NCBI RefSeq assembly: GCF_027944115.1
Contig: NZ_JAPJZI010000001.1
Location: forward strand, 1,674,001 to 1,738,000
Length of the DNA stretch: 64,000 bases
Source of the DNA: Hoeflea prorocentri
Lineage (GTDB): Bacteria; Pseudomonadota; Alphaproteobacteria; Rhizobiales; Rhizobiaceae
Direction: 5' to 3'
Below the pieces are notes generated by a model. That model was not told the DNA's origin and did no database searches. It saw only the letters and a program-made list of their open reading frames with translations. Shown here in pieces: positions 35,615-44,771 of the stretch; positions within the stretch are counted from its first letter, which is position 1; the number at the start of each line of letters is the position of its first letter. Position numbers and translations under genes: made by a program.

Positions 35615-36205
35615 TTGGCCAGAACAAAAGCCCTGGATTACGATGAGAAACGCGGCGCGATCCTGCAATCGGCGGCCAAGCTGTTTGCCGATGTCGGCTA
35701 TGACCGCTCCTCAATGTCGCAGCTTGCCGAGGCTTGTGGTGTCTCCAAGGCACTGCTTTACCATTACTATTCCGGCAAGGACGCGCTTTTATACGATGTC
35801 ATCGGCTCGCACCTGAAGGAACTTTGCCTGACAGTGGAAGCTGCCGACAGGCCGGATGCCGAGCCGGAAGAACGCATCTATCTTCTGATTACCGCATTGC
35901 TCAACGCCTATCGTGAAGCCGATCATGAGCACAAGGTTCAGATCAACGAGATGAAGCACCTGCCGCATGATCAGCAGGAGGCGCTAAAAGATCTCGAACG
36001 CCGTCTTGTTACCTTTTTTGCGCAGGCAGTGCGCGGCATCAATCCGGATCTTGAAGCAAGGCTCGTTAAACCCGTAACGATGTCTCTCTTCGGCATGTTG
36101 AACTGGCACTATATGTGGTTCCGCCCTCAAGGCGGTGTTGGCCGCGAGGAATATGCTGAAATGGCAAGCCGTCTCATTGTCAGCGGTACACGCGGCCTGA
36201 CCTGA
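35615..36205 (+). CDS. paaR: TetR-family regulator (PaaR-like)
   Basis: 196 residues. N-terminal TetR helix-turn-helix (AKLFADVGYDRSSMSQLAEA, SKALLYHYYSGKDALLYDVI); C-terminal helical ligand domain with MKHLPHDQQEAL, LFGMLNWHYMWFRP. The gene starts with TTG at 35615 (GGGGGAAAG upstream). In the paa clusters of many proteobacteria a TetR repressor, PaaR, senses phenylacetyl-CoA or a relative; that this is it follows from context. A palindrome at 32885-32900 is a possible target. Confidence 0.82.
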   Translation: MARTKALDYDEKRGAILQSAAKLFADVGYDRSSMSQLAEACGVSKALLYHYYSGKDALLYDVIGSHLKELCLTVEAADRPDAEPEERIYLLITALLNAYREADHEHKVQINEMKHLPHDQQEALKDLERRLVTFFAQAVRGINPDLEARLVKPVTMSLFGMLNWHYMWFRPQGGVGREEYAEMASRLIVSGTRGLT

Positions 36206-36278
36206 GCTGAATACCGCGGACAGCTGCGAGGCTGCAGGCTGAGTTGCCCTGTCAGCCGCGACGGTTCATATAAGCATC

Positions 36279-37178
36279 ATGTCTGATTCCGCCGCCGGAG
36301 AAATTGAAGCGCTTGTTGACGGCTTCCATGCACAGGAGCGCATTCGTGTCTGGTCTCTGGTTATCACTGTCTTTGGAGATGCCGTCATTCCCCGGGGTGG
36401 CGAGCTTTGGCTCGGATCCCTGCAGGACCTGATGGGTCGGCTTCGGATTGAACCGACGGCCTTACGCACCGCGATGTCGCGGCTGACTGCTGACGGATGG
36501 CTGACGCGAAGCAAAATCGGGCGAAAGAGTTTCTACCGGCTTGCTCCTGCCGGAGAAGAAGAGTTTGCTCAGGCGGCTCTCAGGATCTACGGTCCTTCTG
36601 CTGGGCTCTGGTCTGGCCAGTGGCTGGTGCTGGTGTTGTCCAGCGAAGCAGGTGAGGGAAGGGATGCGCGGCGCAGGCAATTGCGGGCCGGCGGTTTCGG
36701 TGCCTTGACGCCGAATGTCTTTATCCGTCCCGACGTTGATAACGGCGCTCCGGCACCTGTGATCCAAAACGGAGAGTTTCTTTTCAAGTCCTCGCTGGAC
36801 CGCGAGACGGACGCACGTTCCATGGTTGCGCAGGCATGGCGGCTTGACGAGATTGAACAATCCTATGTGGATTTTATCAACCGGTTTGCACGGCTGAAAC
36901 GCGCTCTTGATTCCAACGGTCAGCTCGATCCGCTCTCGGCGATGGCGGCGCGAAGTCTTTTGATCCATCATTTCCGGCGTCTGGCACTGCGTGATCCTGC
37001 GTTTCCATCGCAATTGTCGCCGCAGAACTGGCCAGGCGACAAGGCAAGGGCATTGGCTGCCTCCATTTACGGGCACCTTGCGGACCCCAGCGAGGCGTGG
37101 CTCGACACCTGTGTGAATGCCCGGGATCAAGCCATTGCACAGCCGCAGATCGATATCGCCCGGCGTTTCGCCGTGTGA
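36279..37178 (+). CDS. paaX: PaaX-family transcriptional repressor
   Basis: 299 residues. PaaX-like: winged helix at the N-terminus (MGRLRIEPTALRTAMSRLTA, RKSFYRLAPAGEEEF) and an effector domain with AGGFGALTPNVFIRPD. PaaX represses paa genes and is released by phenylacetyl-CoA. It is directly upstream of paaA, whose promoter has an inverted repeat around the core hexamers. Two repressors (TetR type and PaaX) in one cluster are unusual compared with the single-regulator arrangement of the best-known systems. Confidence 0.9.
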   Translation: MSDSAAGEIEALVDGFHAQERIRVWSLVITVFGDAVIPRGGELWLGSLQDLMGRLRIEPTALRTAMSRLTADGWLTRSKIGRKSFYRLAPAGEEEFAQAALRIYGPSAGLWSGQWLVLVLSSEAGEGRDARRRQLRAGGFGALTPNVFIRPDVDNGAPAPVIQNGEFLFKSSLDRETDARSMVAQAWRLDEIEQSYVDFINRFARLKRALDSNGQLDPLSAMAARSLLIHHFRRLALRDPAFPSQLSPQNWPGDKARALAASIYGHLADPSEAWLDTCVNARDQAIAQPQIDIARRFAV

Positions 37179-37197
37179 TCCGGCATGCACAAAATAT

Positions 37198-37241
37198 GTT
37201 ACGAAGATATCGTTGACGATGCAAATTTCGTAACGTATAAT
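37198..37241 (+). promoter_or_regulatory. Promoter of paaABCDE with inverted-repeat operator
   Basis: TTGACG (37213-37218) and TATAAT (37236-37241) are separated by 17 bp, a near-consensus sigma70-type promoter. An inverted repeat GTTACGAA (37198-37205) / TTCGTAAC (37227-37234) brackets the -35 box, the right arm sitting just before the -10 box. A repressor bound there, most likely the PaaX encoded just upstream, would block transcription. Start would be near 37248. Confidence 0.75.
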
Positions 37242-37270
37242 CCTTCTAAATTCAAAGAAGGATCAGGGAT

Positions 37271-38266
37271 ATGTACTCACAGGGGCTTATTGGCGCCGAC
37301 GGCAAGACTGATGAGGACGAGGCGTTTCTGGCCGCATTTCAAGAGCGTATCGACGCCGAGCAGAAGATCGAACCGAACGATCCGATGCCTGAAGGATACC
37401 GCAAGACACTAATCCGCCAGATATCTCAGCACGCCCATTCCGAAATTATTGGTATGCAGCCGGAGGGCAACTGGATTACCCGCGCGCCATCTCTGCGCAG
37501 GAAGGCCGCGCTGCTGGCAAAGATCCAGGACGAGGGCGGTCACGGCCTTTATCTTTATTCGGCTGCCGAAACACTTGGCGTAAGCCGGGAAGAGATGACC
37601 GAACAGCTTCTTTCCGGTGCCGCCAAATATTCGTCGATCTTCAACTATCCGGCACTGACCTGGGCCGATATCGGCGCGATCGGATGGCTGGTTGACGGTG
37701 CTGCGATCATGAACCAGATCGCGCTTTGCCGTTGTTCATACGGCCCTTATGCGCGGGCGATGATCCGCATCTGCAAGGAAGAGAGTTTCCACCAGCGTCA
37801 GGGATATGAAATCCTTATCACCCTGTGCAACGGCTCCGATGAGCAAAAGGAAATGGCGCAGGATGCGCTCAACCGTTTCTGGTGGCCTTCGCTGATGATG
37901 TTCGGACCGTCTGAAGGCGAGTCGGTCCATTCGCAGCAATCCATGCTCTGGAAGATCAAGCGCTTCTCGAATGATGATCTGCGCGACAAATTTATCAATG
38001 CGACCGTTCCACAGGCGGAGTTTCTCGGTCTGAAGGTTCCGGATCCGGAACTGAAGTGGGACGAGAAAAAACAGGGCTACGACCACGGCGATATCGACTG
38101 GGACGAGTTTTGGCGCGTGGTCAAAGGTGACGGCCCCTGCAACCGTGAACGCATGCGCACCCGCCGCAAGGTGGAAAGGGAAGGCGCATGGGTCCGGGAG
38201 GCGGCGCTGGCCTATGCAGAAAAGCGCGCGGCGCGTGAAGCTGCCGCCCGGGTTGCTGCCGAATAG
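37271..38266 (+). CDS. paaA: Ring-epoxidase catalytic subunit PaaA
   Basis: 331 residues, the di-iron oxygenase subunit of the phenylacetyl-CoA 1,2-epoxidase PaaABCE. Metal ligands are visible in [13 protein letters not shown] and [11 protein letters not shown], with the conserved E/H spacing. A C-terminal Ala/Arg-rich tail is extra compared with the ~310-residue E. coli protein. First gene of paaABCDE, with RBS AAGGAT and its own promoter at 37213-37241. Confidence 0.95.
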   Translation: MYSQGLIGADGKTDEDEAFLAAFQERIDAEQKIEPNDPMPEGYRKTLIRQISQHAHSEIIGMQPEGNWITRAPSLRRKAALLAKIQDEGGHGLYLYSAAETLGVSREEMTEQLLSGAAKYSSIFNYPALTWADIGAIGWLVDGAAIMNQIALCRCSYGPYARAMIRICKEESFHQRQGYEILITLCNGSDEQKEMAQDALNRFWWPSLMMFGPSEGESVHSQQSMLWKIKRFSNDDLRDKFINATVPQAEFLGLKVPDPELKWDEKKQGYDHGDIDWDEFWRVVKGDGPCNRERMRTRRKVEREGAWVREAALAYAEKRAAREAAARVAAE

Positions 38267-38311
38267 CACCTGTCTGCTTTCAATATCCATATTTTGTGAG
38301 AAGGGTTTTTC

Positions 38312-38599
38312 ATGACCGAAGCTGCAACCCCTTTGTGGGAAGTCTTTATCAGAGCCCGTAACGGCCTGAGCCACAAACACGCCGGATCGATCCATGCGGC
38401 CGATGCCGAACTGGCCTTACAGGCTGCCCGTGACGTCTATACGCGGCGGGGCGAGGGCCAGAGCGTATGGGTCGTGCGGTCCAGCGACATTGTCGCTTCA
38501 GACCCGGTTGACAAGGACATGATGTTCGAGCCGGCAGAATCGAAAATCTACCGTCATCCGACGTTTTACGAAATTCCCGAAGATGTCGGAAATATGTGA
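38312..38599 (+). CDS. paaB: Ring-epoxidase subunit PaaB
   Basis: 95 residues, small PaaB subunit linking the PaaA/PaaC core. Conserved features: WEVFIRARNGLSHKHAGSIH and ADAELALQAARDVYTRRGEG. It has no cofactor motif. Ends 7 bp before paaC. Confidence 0.95.
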   Translation: MTEAATPLWEVFIRARNGLSHKHAGSIHAADAELALQAARDVYTRRGEGQSVWVVRSSDIVASDPVDKDMMFEPAESKIYRHPTFYEIPEDVGNM

Positions 38600-38606
38600 G
38601 GCTGCC

Positions 38607-39365
38607 ATGGCGGAAGATCAAACACTGTTTACCTATCTGTTGCGCCTGGCGGATGATCACCTGATCCTCAGCCAGCGGCTCGGCGAGCTCTGCGGTTATG
38701 GTCCGACCCTGGAAGAGGACCTGGCGCTGACCAACATATCGCTCGACCTGATGGGACAGGCAAGGGCGCTTTATGCCTATGCCGGCGAGGTCGAGGGGAA
38801 AGGTCGTAACGAAGATCAGCTCGCGTTTCTGCGCTATGAGCGCGACTATCTGAACGCCCTGATCACCGAGCTGCCCAATGGTGATTTTGCTCAGACAATC
38901 GTTCGGCAGTTCTTTGTTGCCGCCTTCATGGTGCCGTTCTGGCGGGAAATGGAGCGCTCTTCGGATGAAACACTGCGCGCCATTGCCGCCAAGGCCAGCA
39001 AGGAGGTGGCTTACCACCTTCGCCACACATCCGAATGGGTGATACGGCTCGGCGACGGCACCGATGAAAGCCATGCCCGGATGGAAGAGGCGCTTGATGC
39101 CTTGGTCATGTATACGGGCGAGCTGTTCGAGACCGACGAAGTGACCGAGGCTGCGCTCCGCGCCGGTTATGCCGTCGACCCGAAATCACTTGCCCATGAA
39201 TGGCAGCAGACGGTCGACAGTGTCTTGAGAGAAGCCACACTGACGCTTCCCGAGTCCGGTCACATGCAGACAGGCGGGCGAAACGGTCTTCATACGGAGC
39301 ATCTCGGCCATGTTCTCAGCGAGTTGCAATACATGCAGCGCACCTATCCTGGACTGAACTGGTAG
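38607..39365 (+). CDS. paaC: Ring-epoxidase structural subunit PaaC
   Basis: 252 residues, paralogue of PaaA that serves as scaffold of the epoxidase. Features: LFTYLLRLADDHLILSQRLG, NISLDLMGQARALYAYAG, EVAYHLRHTSEWVIRLGDGT. ATG at 38607 chosen because the residues before it belong to the paaB frame overlap region. Length is standard. Confidence 0.94.
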   Translation: MAEDQTLFTYLLRLADDHLILSQRLGELCGYGPTLEEDLALTNISLDLMGQARALYAYAGEVEGKGRNEDQLAFLRYERDYLNALITELPNGDFAQTIVRQFFVAAFMVPFWREMERSSDETLRAIAAKASKEVAYHLRHTSEWVIRLGDGTDESHARMEEALDALVMYTGELFETDEVTEAALRAGYAVDPKSLAHEWQQTVDSVLREATLTLPESGHMQTGGRNGLHTEHLGHVLSELQYMQRTYPGLNW

Positions 39366-39370
39366 CTGCG

Positions 39371-39892
39371 ATGGGCGATGTTGCTGATATAAAACAGCAA
39401 TCGGGCGAGGGCATCCGCAAGGCTGCCTGGCAGGCGGCGGCTGCCGTGCCGGATCCGGAAATACCTGTCGTCACGGTCGAAGACCTTGGAATCCTGCGGT
39501 TGGTTGACCTTGATGCCGAAGGCAGGGTTGTCGCGCATGTCACCCCAACCTACTCAGGTTGCCCGGCGACGCAGCTTATCCAGGAGATGGTGCTTGAAGC
39601 ACTTCAGACTGCGGGTTTTGAGGACGCACGCGTCGAGACGGTTCTCAGTCCGGCCTGGACGACCGACTGGATCAGCGAAGCAGGGCGGCAGAAGCTCAAG
39701 GAATACGGGATCGCACCGCCGGAAAAGACGTCGAATTCAAAGCGTGCCCTTTTCGGCGAAACATTGGTTCAATGCCCCCATTGCGGCGCCGCGGAAACCG
39801 AGCGCGTCAGCGAGTTTGGATCGACACCCTGCAAGGCGCTTTATCGCTGCCTGACCTGCAGGGAACCTTTTGACTATTTCAAGTGCCTTTGA
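39371..39892 (+). CDS. paaD: PaaD, Fe-S/maturation factor of the epoxidase
   Basis: 173 residues. N-terminal DUF59/MIP18 domain (VPDPEIPVVTVEDLGILR, TPTYSGCPATQLIQEMVLEA) and a C-terminal Cys-rich end (CPHCGAAETE, TPCKALYRCLTCREPF, KCL) typical of PaaD. It is thought to help mature the Fe-S cluster of PaaE. 5 bp after paaC and 9 bp before paaE. Confidence 0.93.
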   Translation: MGDVADIKQQSGEGIRKAAWQAAAAVPDPEIPVVTVEDLGILRLVDLDAEGRVVAHVTPTYSGCPATQLIQEMVLEALQTAGFEDARVETVLSPAWTTDWISEAGRQKLKEYGIAPPEKTSNSKRALFGETLVQCPHCGAAETERVSEFGSTPCKALYRCLTCREPFDYFKCL

Positions 39893-39901
39893 GGAACGAG
39901 A

Positions 39902-40984
39902 ATGCCCCAATTCCATTCGCTTAAGATTGCCGATGTCAGACAGGAAACGGACGATGCGGTCTCTATCGCTTTCAACGTTCCGGATGAGAACAGGGCGGCT
40001 TTCGACTTTGTTCCGGGACAATACCTGACCCTGCGTGCGGATGTTGACGGGGAAGCCGTGCAACGCACCTATTCCATTTGCAGCGGCCTTGACGAGGATG
40101 AACTGCGCGTTGCGATCAAGCGTGTCGATGGCGGTGTCTTCTCGAACTTCGCCAATGATAATCTTCAGCCAGGCATGGAACTTGATGTCATGGCGCCGCA
40201 GGGCCGCTTTACCGCCAAGCCTGGCGAGGAGACCGGCAATCACTATGTCGCCTTCACCGCCGGGTCCGGTATCACGCCGGTCTTTTCCATCGTCAAGACC
40301 ATCCTCATGCGGGAGCCGGACAGCACCTTTACGATGTTCTACGGCAATCGGGACCGCGCGTCGGTGATTTTCCGGGAGCAGTTGGAAGATTTGAAGGACC
40401 GTTTTCTTGAGCGGTTCACACTTATTCATGTGCTCAGCCGCGAAGGTCAGGATGTCGACCTGTTGCACGGACGGCTGGATGCCGAGCGTATCGGGCGCTT
40501 TACAAAGTCCGGCCTGTTTGATCCCGCCTCCGTCGCCAATGTGTTCCTGTGCGGACCCGGCGATATGATTGAAGCCGGACGCGCCAAGCTTGAAGAGTTG
40601 GGCGTGCCTGCCGAGCGCATCCGCTTTGAACTGTTTACGCCGGCAGAAGGCAGCGCACCGCGCGCCGAACGCTCGCAGCAGGCAAAGGATGTCGCCGAAC
40701 AGGGCGTTGCGGTCGAGGCCGTTCTGGACGGGGCGTCGCGTTCGTTCGTCATGGCGGCACAGGACGATAATGTCGTCGACGCGGCCCATCGCAACGGGGT
40801 CGAGCTGCCTTTCTCGTGCAAGGGTGGTATGTGTTGCACTTGCCGCTGCAAGGTGCGGGACGGCGAGGTGGAGATGGCCGTCAACTACTCCCTTGAGCCA
40901 TGGGAGCTTGAGGCGGGGTTTGTCCTTGCCTGCCAATCACGGCCGTTGACCGAAAAGGTCGTCCTGGACTTTGACGAAGTCTGA
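39902..40984 (+). CDS. paaE: Ring-epoxidase reductase PaaE
   Basis: 360 residues; passes electrons from NADPH to PaaA. FAD domain with QRTYSICSG, NAD(P) domain with FTAGSGITPVFSIVKTIL, and a C-terminal plant-type 2Fe-2S domain with the cysteines of PFSCKGGMCCTCRCKV and LACQSRP. Start at ATG 39902. Last gene of paaABCDE; the next gene, an MFS transporter, starts 90 bp on. Confidence 0.95.
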   Translation: MPQFHSLKIADVRQETDDAVSIAFNVPDENRAAFDFVPGQYLTLRADVDGEAVQRTYSICSGLDEDELRVAIKRVDGGVFSNFANDNLQPGMELDVMAPQGRFTAKPGEETGNHYVAFTAGSGITPVFSIVKTILMREPDSTFTMFYGNRDRASVIFREQLEDLKDRFLERFTLIHVLSREGQDVDLLHGRLDAERIGRFTKSGLFDPASVANVFLCGPGDMIEAGRAKLEELGVPAERIRFELFTPAEGSAPRAERSQQAKDVAEQGVAVEAVLDGASRSFVMAAQDDNVVDAAHRNGVELPFSCKGGMCCTCRCKVRDGEVEMAVNYSLEPWELEAGFVLACQSRPLTEKVVLDFDEV

Positions 40985-41074
40985 CAACGACGATAGTGCC
41001 ACCATCGGGGCCTGAATCCAGAAGTATCGTGTGAACGGTTTTGTTTGTGTCCGCTTCGCGCTAAAGGCTGGCGG

Positions 41075-42244
41075 ATGAAAACACCAACAAGCACACGATT
41101 CGGGTTGGTGCTGTTGCTCTGGGCCGCCGGGCTTGGAGCTGCGGCACAGTTTGCCAAGGTCAGCGTGATCTTTCCCGATCTGCGGGAGCTTTATCCCGAT
41201 GCCGGCACTGAAATCGGTTTTCTGGTTTCGGTCATCAGTTTCATGGGGATCATCTTCGGCACATCGGCCGGGATGATCGTTGCGCGTGTCGGATTTCGGC
41301 GCTTGATCCTGTGGGCCTTGTTGCTCGGCGCCGTCGTTTCCGCCTATCAGGCAACGCTGCCAACTGTTGTTCCAATGTTTGCAAGCCGGGTGATTGAGGG
41401 ACTGTCGCACCTGGTGATCGTGGTCGCCGCGCCGACGCTCATTGCCCAGATCAGTTCGGACCGTCACCGTCCGATGACACTGACGCTGTGGGGCACATTC
41501 TTCGGTGTGGCGTTTTCACTGGTTGCCTGGTTTGGACTGCCGCTGGTCGAAGCGTACGGGTTGCATTCGATTTTCGTTGCCCATGCGGCTTTTATGTTCG
41601 TTGTCGCTGTGGTCCTGTATTTTCTGCTGCCGTCAATACTGGAAGGTGACGCAGACCGGACCCTTCCGGGTTTCATGGATGTTATTCGCCGTCATGCAGT
41701 GATTTATCGCTCGCCGCACATGTCGGCGGCGGCACTTGGCTGGCTGTTCTACACATTTTCATTCGTGTCGCTCCTGACACTGTTGCCCGAGACTGTGCCG
41801 CCGGAAAGCCGCGCCTTTGTCGCCGGTGCCATGCCGCTCGCCAGCATTATCAGTTCAATGACACTCGGTATTGCGCTCCTTCGCGTCACGAGTGCCGTTG
41901 CGGTCATCCAGACCGGTTTCCTGGCTGCAATCGCAATTGGATCGGCACTTTGGCTGTCGCCCGGAAGCCCGTGGCTTTGTGTCCTGTTGTTTGCCGCACT
42001 CGGTTTGGTTCAGGGGGCAAGTTTTGCCGCTGTACCGCAACTCAATGACACGCCCGACACGCAGGCCATGGCCAATGGCGCGATCGCGCAGATGGGTAAT
42101 CTGGGCAATACATGCGGGACACCATTTGCCCTGGCGGTTCTGGTCTCTTTTGGATATGGCAGCATGATGATGCTGATCATCCTATGCTATCTGCTTGGAA
42201 TAGCGGCGCATTTCGTCATGCAAAGACGCAGGCTGGCGCACTAG
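41075..42244 (+). CDS. MFS transporter
   Basis: About 389 residues and 12 predicted membrane helices; the N-terminal half has the MFS-type SFMGIIFGTSAGMIVARVGFRR. Substrate unknown. It follows paaE on the same strand, so it may serve the same pathway, but no sequence feature shows this. ATG at 41075 preferred over an in-frame TTG. Its TAG stop shares four bases with the stop of convergent moeA. Confidence 0.85.
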   Translation: MKTPTSTRFGLVLLLWAAGLGAAAQFAKVSVIFPDLRELYPDAGTEIGFLVSVISFMGIIFGTSAGMIVARVGFRRLILWALLLGAVVSAYQATLPTVVPMFASRVIEGLSHLVIVVAAPTLIAQISSDRHRPMTLTLWGTFFGVAFSLVAWFGLPLVEAYGLHSIFVAHAAFMFVVAVVLYFLLPSILEGDADRTLPGFMDVIRRHAVIYRSPHMSAAALGWLFYTFSFVSLLTLLPETVPPESRAFVAGAMPLASIISSMTLGIALLRVTSAVAVIQTGFLAAIAIGSALWLSPGSPWLCVLLFAALGLVQGASFAAVPQLNDTPDTQAMANGAIAQMGNLGNTCGTPFALAVLVSFGYGSMMMLIILCYLLGIAAHFVMQRRRLAH

Positions 42245-43461
42245 GCCGGCGCGCGCAGCAGAACGATCCGGCAGGCATCACCGCTGCTTGCGGCCTTTGC
42301 GTGAGGCGGCCGGATGATGAGGCAATCGGATTCTGCAAAAATCCGTGTCATGGATGAATCCTGCCGCTCGAATGGGGTTGCAACAAGCGTGCCGTCGGCG
42401 TTGCGCGCGAGCTTCGCTCTGAGATAATCCTGCCTTTGATCATTCGCGGCAACATCGCTTCCCAGAACTGCATTGCTGTGCGGATCATGTTCAGCGACGC
42501 CGGACAGACGCGCAATCAGAGGGCGCAGGAAGAGATGACTGCAAACAAGGCTCGAGACCGGATTGCCAGGCAAACCGAGGACGTGCAAAGCGCCAAGCTC
42601 ACCATACATCAGCGGTTTTCCCGGCCGCATGGCAATGCGCCAGAAATCGAGTTTCATTCCCCGCGCCACGAGTGCTTTCTGGACGAGATCATGTTTTCCA
42701 ACCGAAGCACCGCCCAAGGTAATCAGAATATCGGCCTTGATTTCAAGTGCTCGATCAATCGCCGCTTCAATAATGTCCTGCCGATCGGCGGCAATACCGA
42801 GATCGGTCACCGCAGCTCCATCGGCTTCGGCAATGGCCCGCACACCAAAACCGTTGGAGGCAATAATCTGGTCCATCCCGGGCGTGCTGCCCGGAGGAAC
42901 AAGTTCGTCTCCCGTCGCCAGGATTGCAACGCGTGGCTGGCGTTTGACGACAAGCTCAGGACAGTTCATCGCCGCTGCGACCGTTATCCGTCCTGCGTCG
43001 AGTATCTGACCGGCATGCAAGACCGTGTCGCCGGTTGCGAAATCCAGACCTTCCGGACGCACATAGGTGCCCTGTGACACCGTCTGGTCGATCCGAACTG
43101 TCCGGTCATCCAGTCGCTCGGTATTTTCCTGGATAACAATTGTATCGGCGCCGGACGGCACAGGCGCACCGGTAAATATGCGTACAGCTTCGCCCTTTTC
43201 CACCGTTCCCGAAAATCCATGCCCGGCTGGCGCTTCTCCGATCACGGTTAACTTGGTCGGGACTGTCGTGACATCTGCCGCGCGTACGGCGTAGCCGTCC
43301 ATGGCGGAGGCAGGGAAGGGAGGCTGCGACCGGCCCGCCTTCAGGTCGGCGGCGAGCTGACGGCCAATAGCCTGTGCAAGCGTTACGGTTTCCGTGGAGG
43401 TAATCGGTTCGATACCGTCAAGGATGCGGGAGCGTGCCTCTTCAACCGGGACAAGTGACAT
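42241..43461 (-). CDS. moeA: Molybdopterin molybdotransferase MoeA
   Basis: 406 residues; inserts molybdate into adenylated molybdopterin. Features: PPFPASAMDGYAVRAADV, IFTGAPVPSGADTIVIQENT, GDELVPPGSTPGMDQIIASN, TLGGASVGKHDLVQ and GLPGNPVSSLVC. Starts one base inside the stop of moaC, so the two are translationally coupled. Confidence 0.96.
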   Translation of the reverse strand: MSLVPVEEARSRILDGIEPITSTETVTLAQAIGRQLAADLKAGRSQPPFPASAMDGYAVRAADVTTVPTKLTVIGEAPAGHGFSGTVEKGEAVRIFTGAPVPSGADTIVIQENTERLDDRTVRIDQTVSQGTYVRPEGLDFATGDTVLHAGQILDAGRITVAAAMNCPELVVKRQPRVAILATGDELVPPGSTPGMDQIIASNGFGVRAIAEADGAAVTDLGIAADRQDIIEAAIDRALEIKADILITLGGASVGKHDLVQKALVARGMKLDFWRIAMRPGKPLMYGELGALHVLGLPGNPVSSLVCSHLFLRPLIARLSGVAEHDPHSNAVLGSDVAANDQRQDYLRAKLARNADGTLVATPFERQDSSMTRIFAESDCLIIRPPHAKAASSGDACRIVLLRAPA

Positions 43462-43961
43462 CAGCTATCCTCTGGCTGGCGCTGCCACTCTCCGGATTTG
43501 CCGCCGGATTTTGACAGTAACCTGATGCCGGAGATTTCCATCGCCTTGTCGGCAGCTTTTGCCATATCGTAGATCGTCAAACAGGCGACCGAAACGGCGG
43601 TGAGGGCTTCCATTTCGACACCCGTTTTGCCCGTGAGGCGCACCATCGCCTCAATCCGCAGTCCGGGCAGATCGGGAGCCTCGTCGATCTCAACGGCAAC
43701 CTTGTTCAACATGAGCGGGTGGCAAAGTGGAATGAGGTCCGATGTTTTCTTTGCAGCCATAATGCCGGCGAGCCGCGCGACACCGATGACATCGCCTTTC
43801 TTGGCATCGCCGTCACGGATCAGCGCCAGGGTTTCCGGCGCCATACGGATATAGCCTTCGGCAACGGCCTGGCGGCCTGTGTCTTCCTTGCCGCCGACAT
43901 CGACCATATTGGCGGCGCCGTCTTCTGCGATATGGGTTAGCTTGTCATCCTTGGGCATCAT
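43461..43961 (-). CDS. moaC: Cyclic pyranopterin monophosphate synthase MoaC
   Basis: 166 residues with start at ATG 43961 (a TTG nine bases earlier would overlap trpC). Motifs [16 protein letters not shown] and [24 protein letters not shown]. Converts the MoaA product to cPMP for molybdenum cofactor. It lies 5 bp after trpC and overlaps moeA by one base. Confidence 0.95.
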   Translation of the reverse strand: MMPKDDKLTHIAEDGAANMVDVGGKEDTGRQAVAEGYIRMAPETLALIRDGDAKKGDVIGVARLAGIMAAKKTSDLIPLCHPLMLNKVAVEIDEAPDLPGLRIEAMVRLTGKTGVEMEALTAVSVACLTIYDMAKAADKAMEISGIRLLSKSGGKSGEWQRQPEDS

Positions 43962-43966
43962 GTCTC

Positions 43967-44764
43967 TCAATCGGCGCCGGTCAGCAGTTTTTGCGTTGCG
44001 CTTTCAACATCCGCCTGACGCATCAAGCTTTCACCGACCAGGAAGGATGTGATGCCTGATCTGGAAAGGCGCAGGCAGTCCTCATGCGTGAATATACCGC
44101 TCTCGCCGACAAGAAGGCGGTCATCCGGCACCGTTTTTGCAAGGCGCTCGCTTGTCTCCAGGCTGACTTCAAAGGTCCGCAAATTGCGATTGTTCACGCC
44201 GATAAGGCGTGAGCGAAGGTGTAACGCACGCTCCATTTCTTCTTCGCTGTGCACTTCAATAAGTGCGTCCATGCCGAGCTCAAAAGCTGTGTCTTCAAGG
44301 GCCCTGGCGTCATCATCGCTCAGCGAGGCCATGATGATCAGGATTGCATCGGCTCCCCAGGATCGCGCTTCATAGACCTGGTAAGGCTCGAACATGAAAT
44401 CCTTGCGCAGCGCGGGAAGGCCTGTGGCGCCGCGAGCGGCTGTCAGAAATTCCGGTGCACCCTGAAAAGACGGTGCGTCGGTCAAAACCGAAAGGCACGC
44501 CGCACCGCCGGCCTCATAGGCCCTGGCAAGCTCAGGCGGGTCAAAGTCGGCCCGTATCAACCCCTTTGAAGGGCTGGCCTTCTTGATTTCTGCGATAAGC
44601 CCGAACGCACCGCTCCTGGCCCTGCGCTCCAGTGCCGCCAAAAATCCACGCGGAGGTTCCACCCGGTCGATCGTATCCCGCAATTGCGACAATGGCACAG
44701 CCGTCTTCGCCGCCGTAATTTCGAGCCGCTTGTAATGCTCGATCTTTTTCAGAATATCGGTCAT
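43967..44764 (-). CDS. trpC: Indole-3-glycerol phosphate synthase TrpC
   Basis: 265 residues, TIM barrel. Visible: [49 protein letters not shown] and [13 protein letters not shown] with catalytic Lys and Glu positions. Fourth-step tryptophan enzyme. ATG at 44764 follows the trpD stop by 7 bp; the trpDC-moaC-moeA order is one transcript. Confidence 0.96.
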   Translation of the reverse strand: MTDILKKIEHYKRLEITAAKTAVPLSQLRDTIDRVEPPRGFLAALERRARSGAFGLIAEIKKASPSKGLIRADFDPPELARAYEAGGAACLSVLTDAPSFQGAPEFLTAARGATGLPALRKDFMFEPYQVYEARSWGADAILIIMASLSDDDARALEDTAFELGMDALIEVHSEEEMERALHLRSRLIGVNNRNLRTFEVSLETSERLAKTVPDDRLLVGESGIFTHEDCLRLSRSGITSFLVGESLMRQADVESATQKLLTGAD

Positions 44765-44771
44765 GGTCCGG

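Noticed and set aside
34400-35668. A 422-codon minus-strand frame opposite paaK
   Set aside because: Antisense to a clear gene; no domain seen.
42241-42244. Overlapping stop codons of MFS transporter and moeA
   Set aside because: Four-base tail overlap of convergent genes is ordinary; the same occurs at 8592-8595 and 19002-19008.
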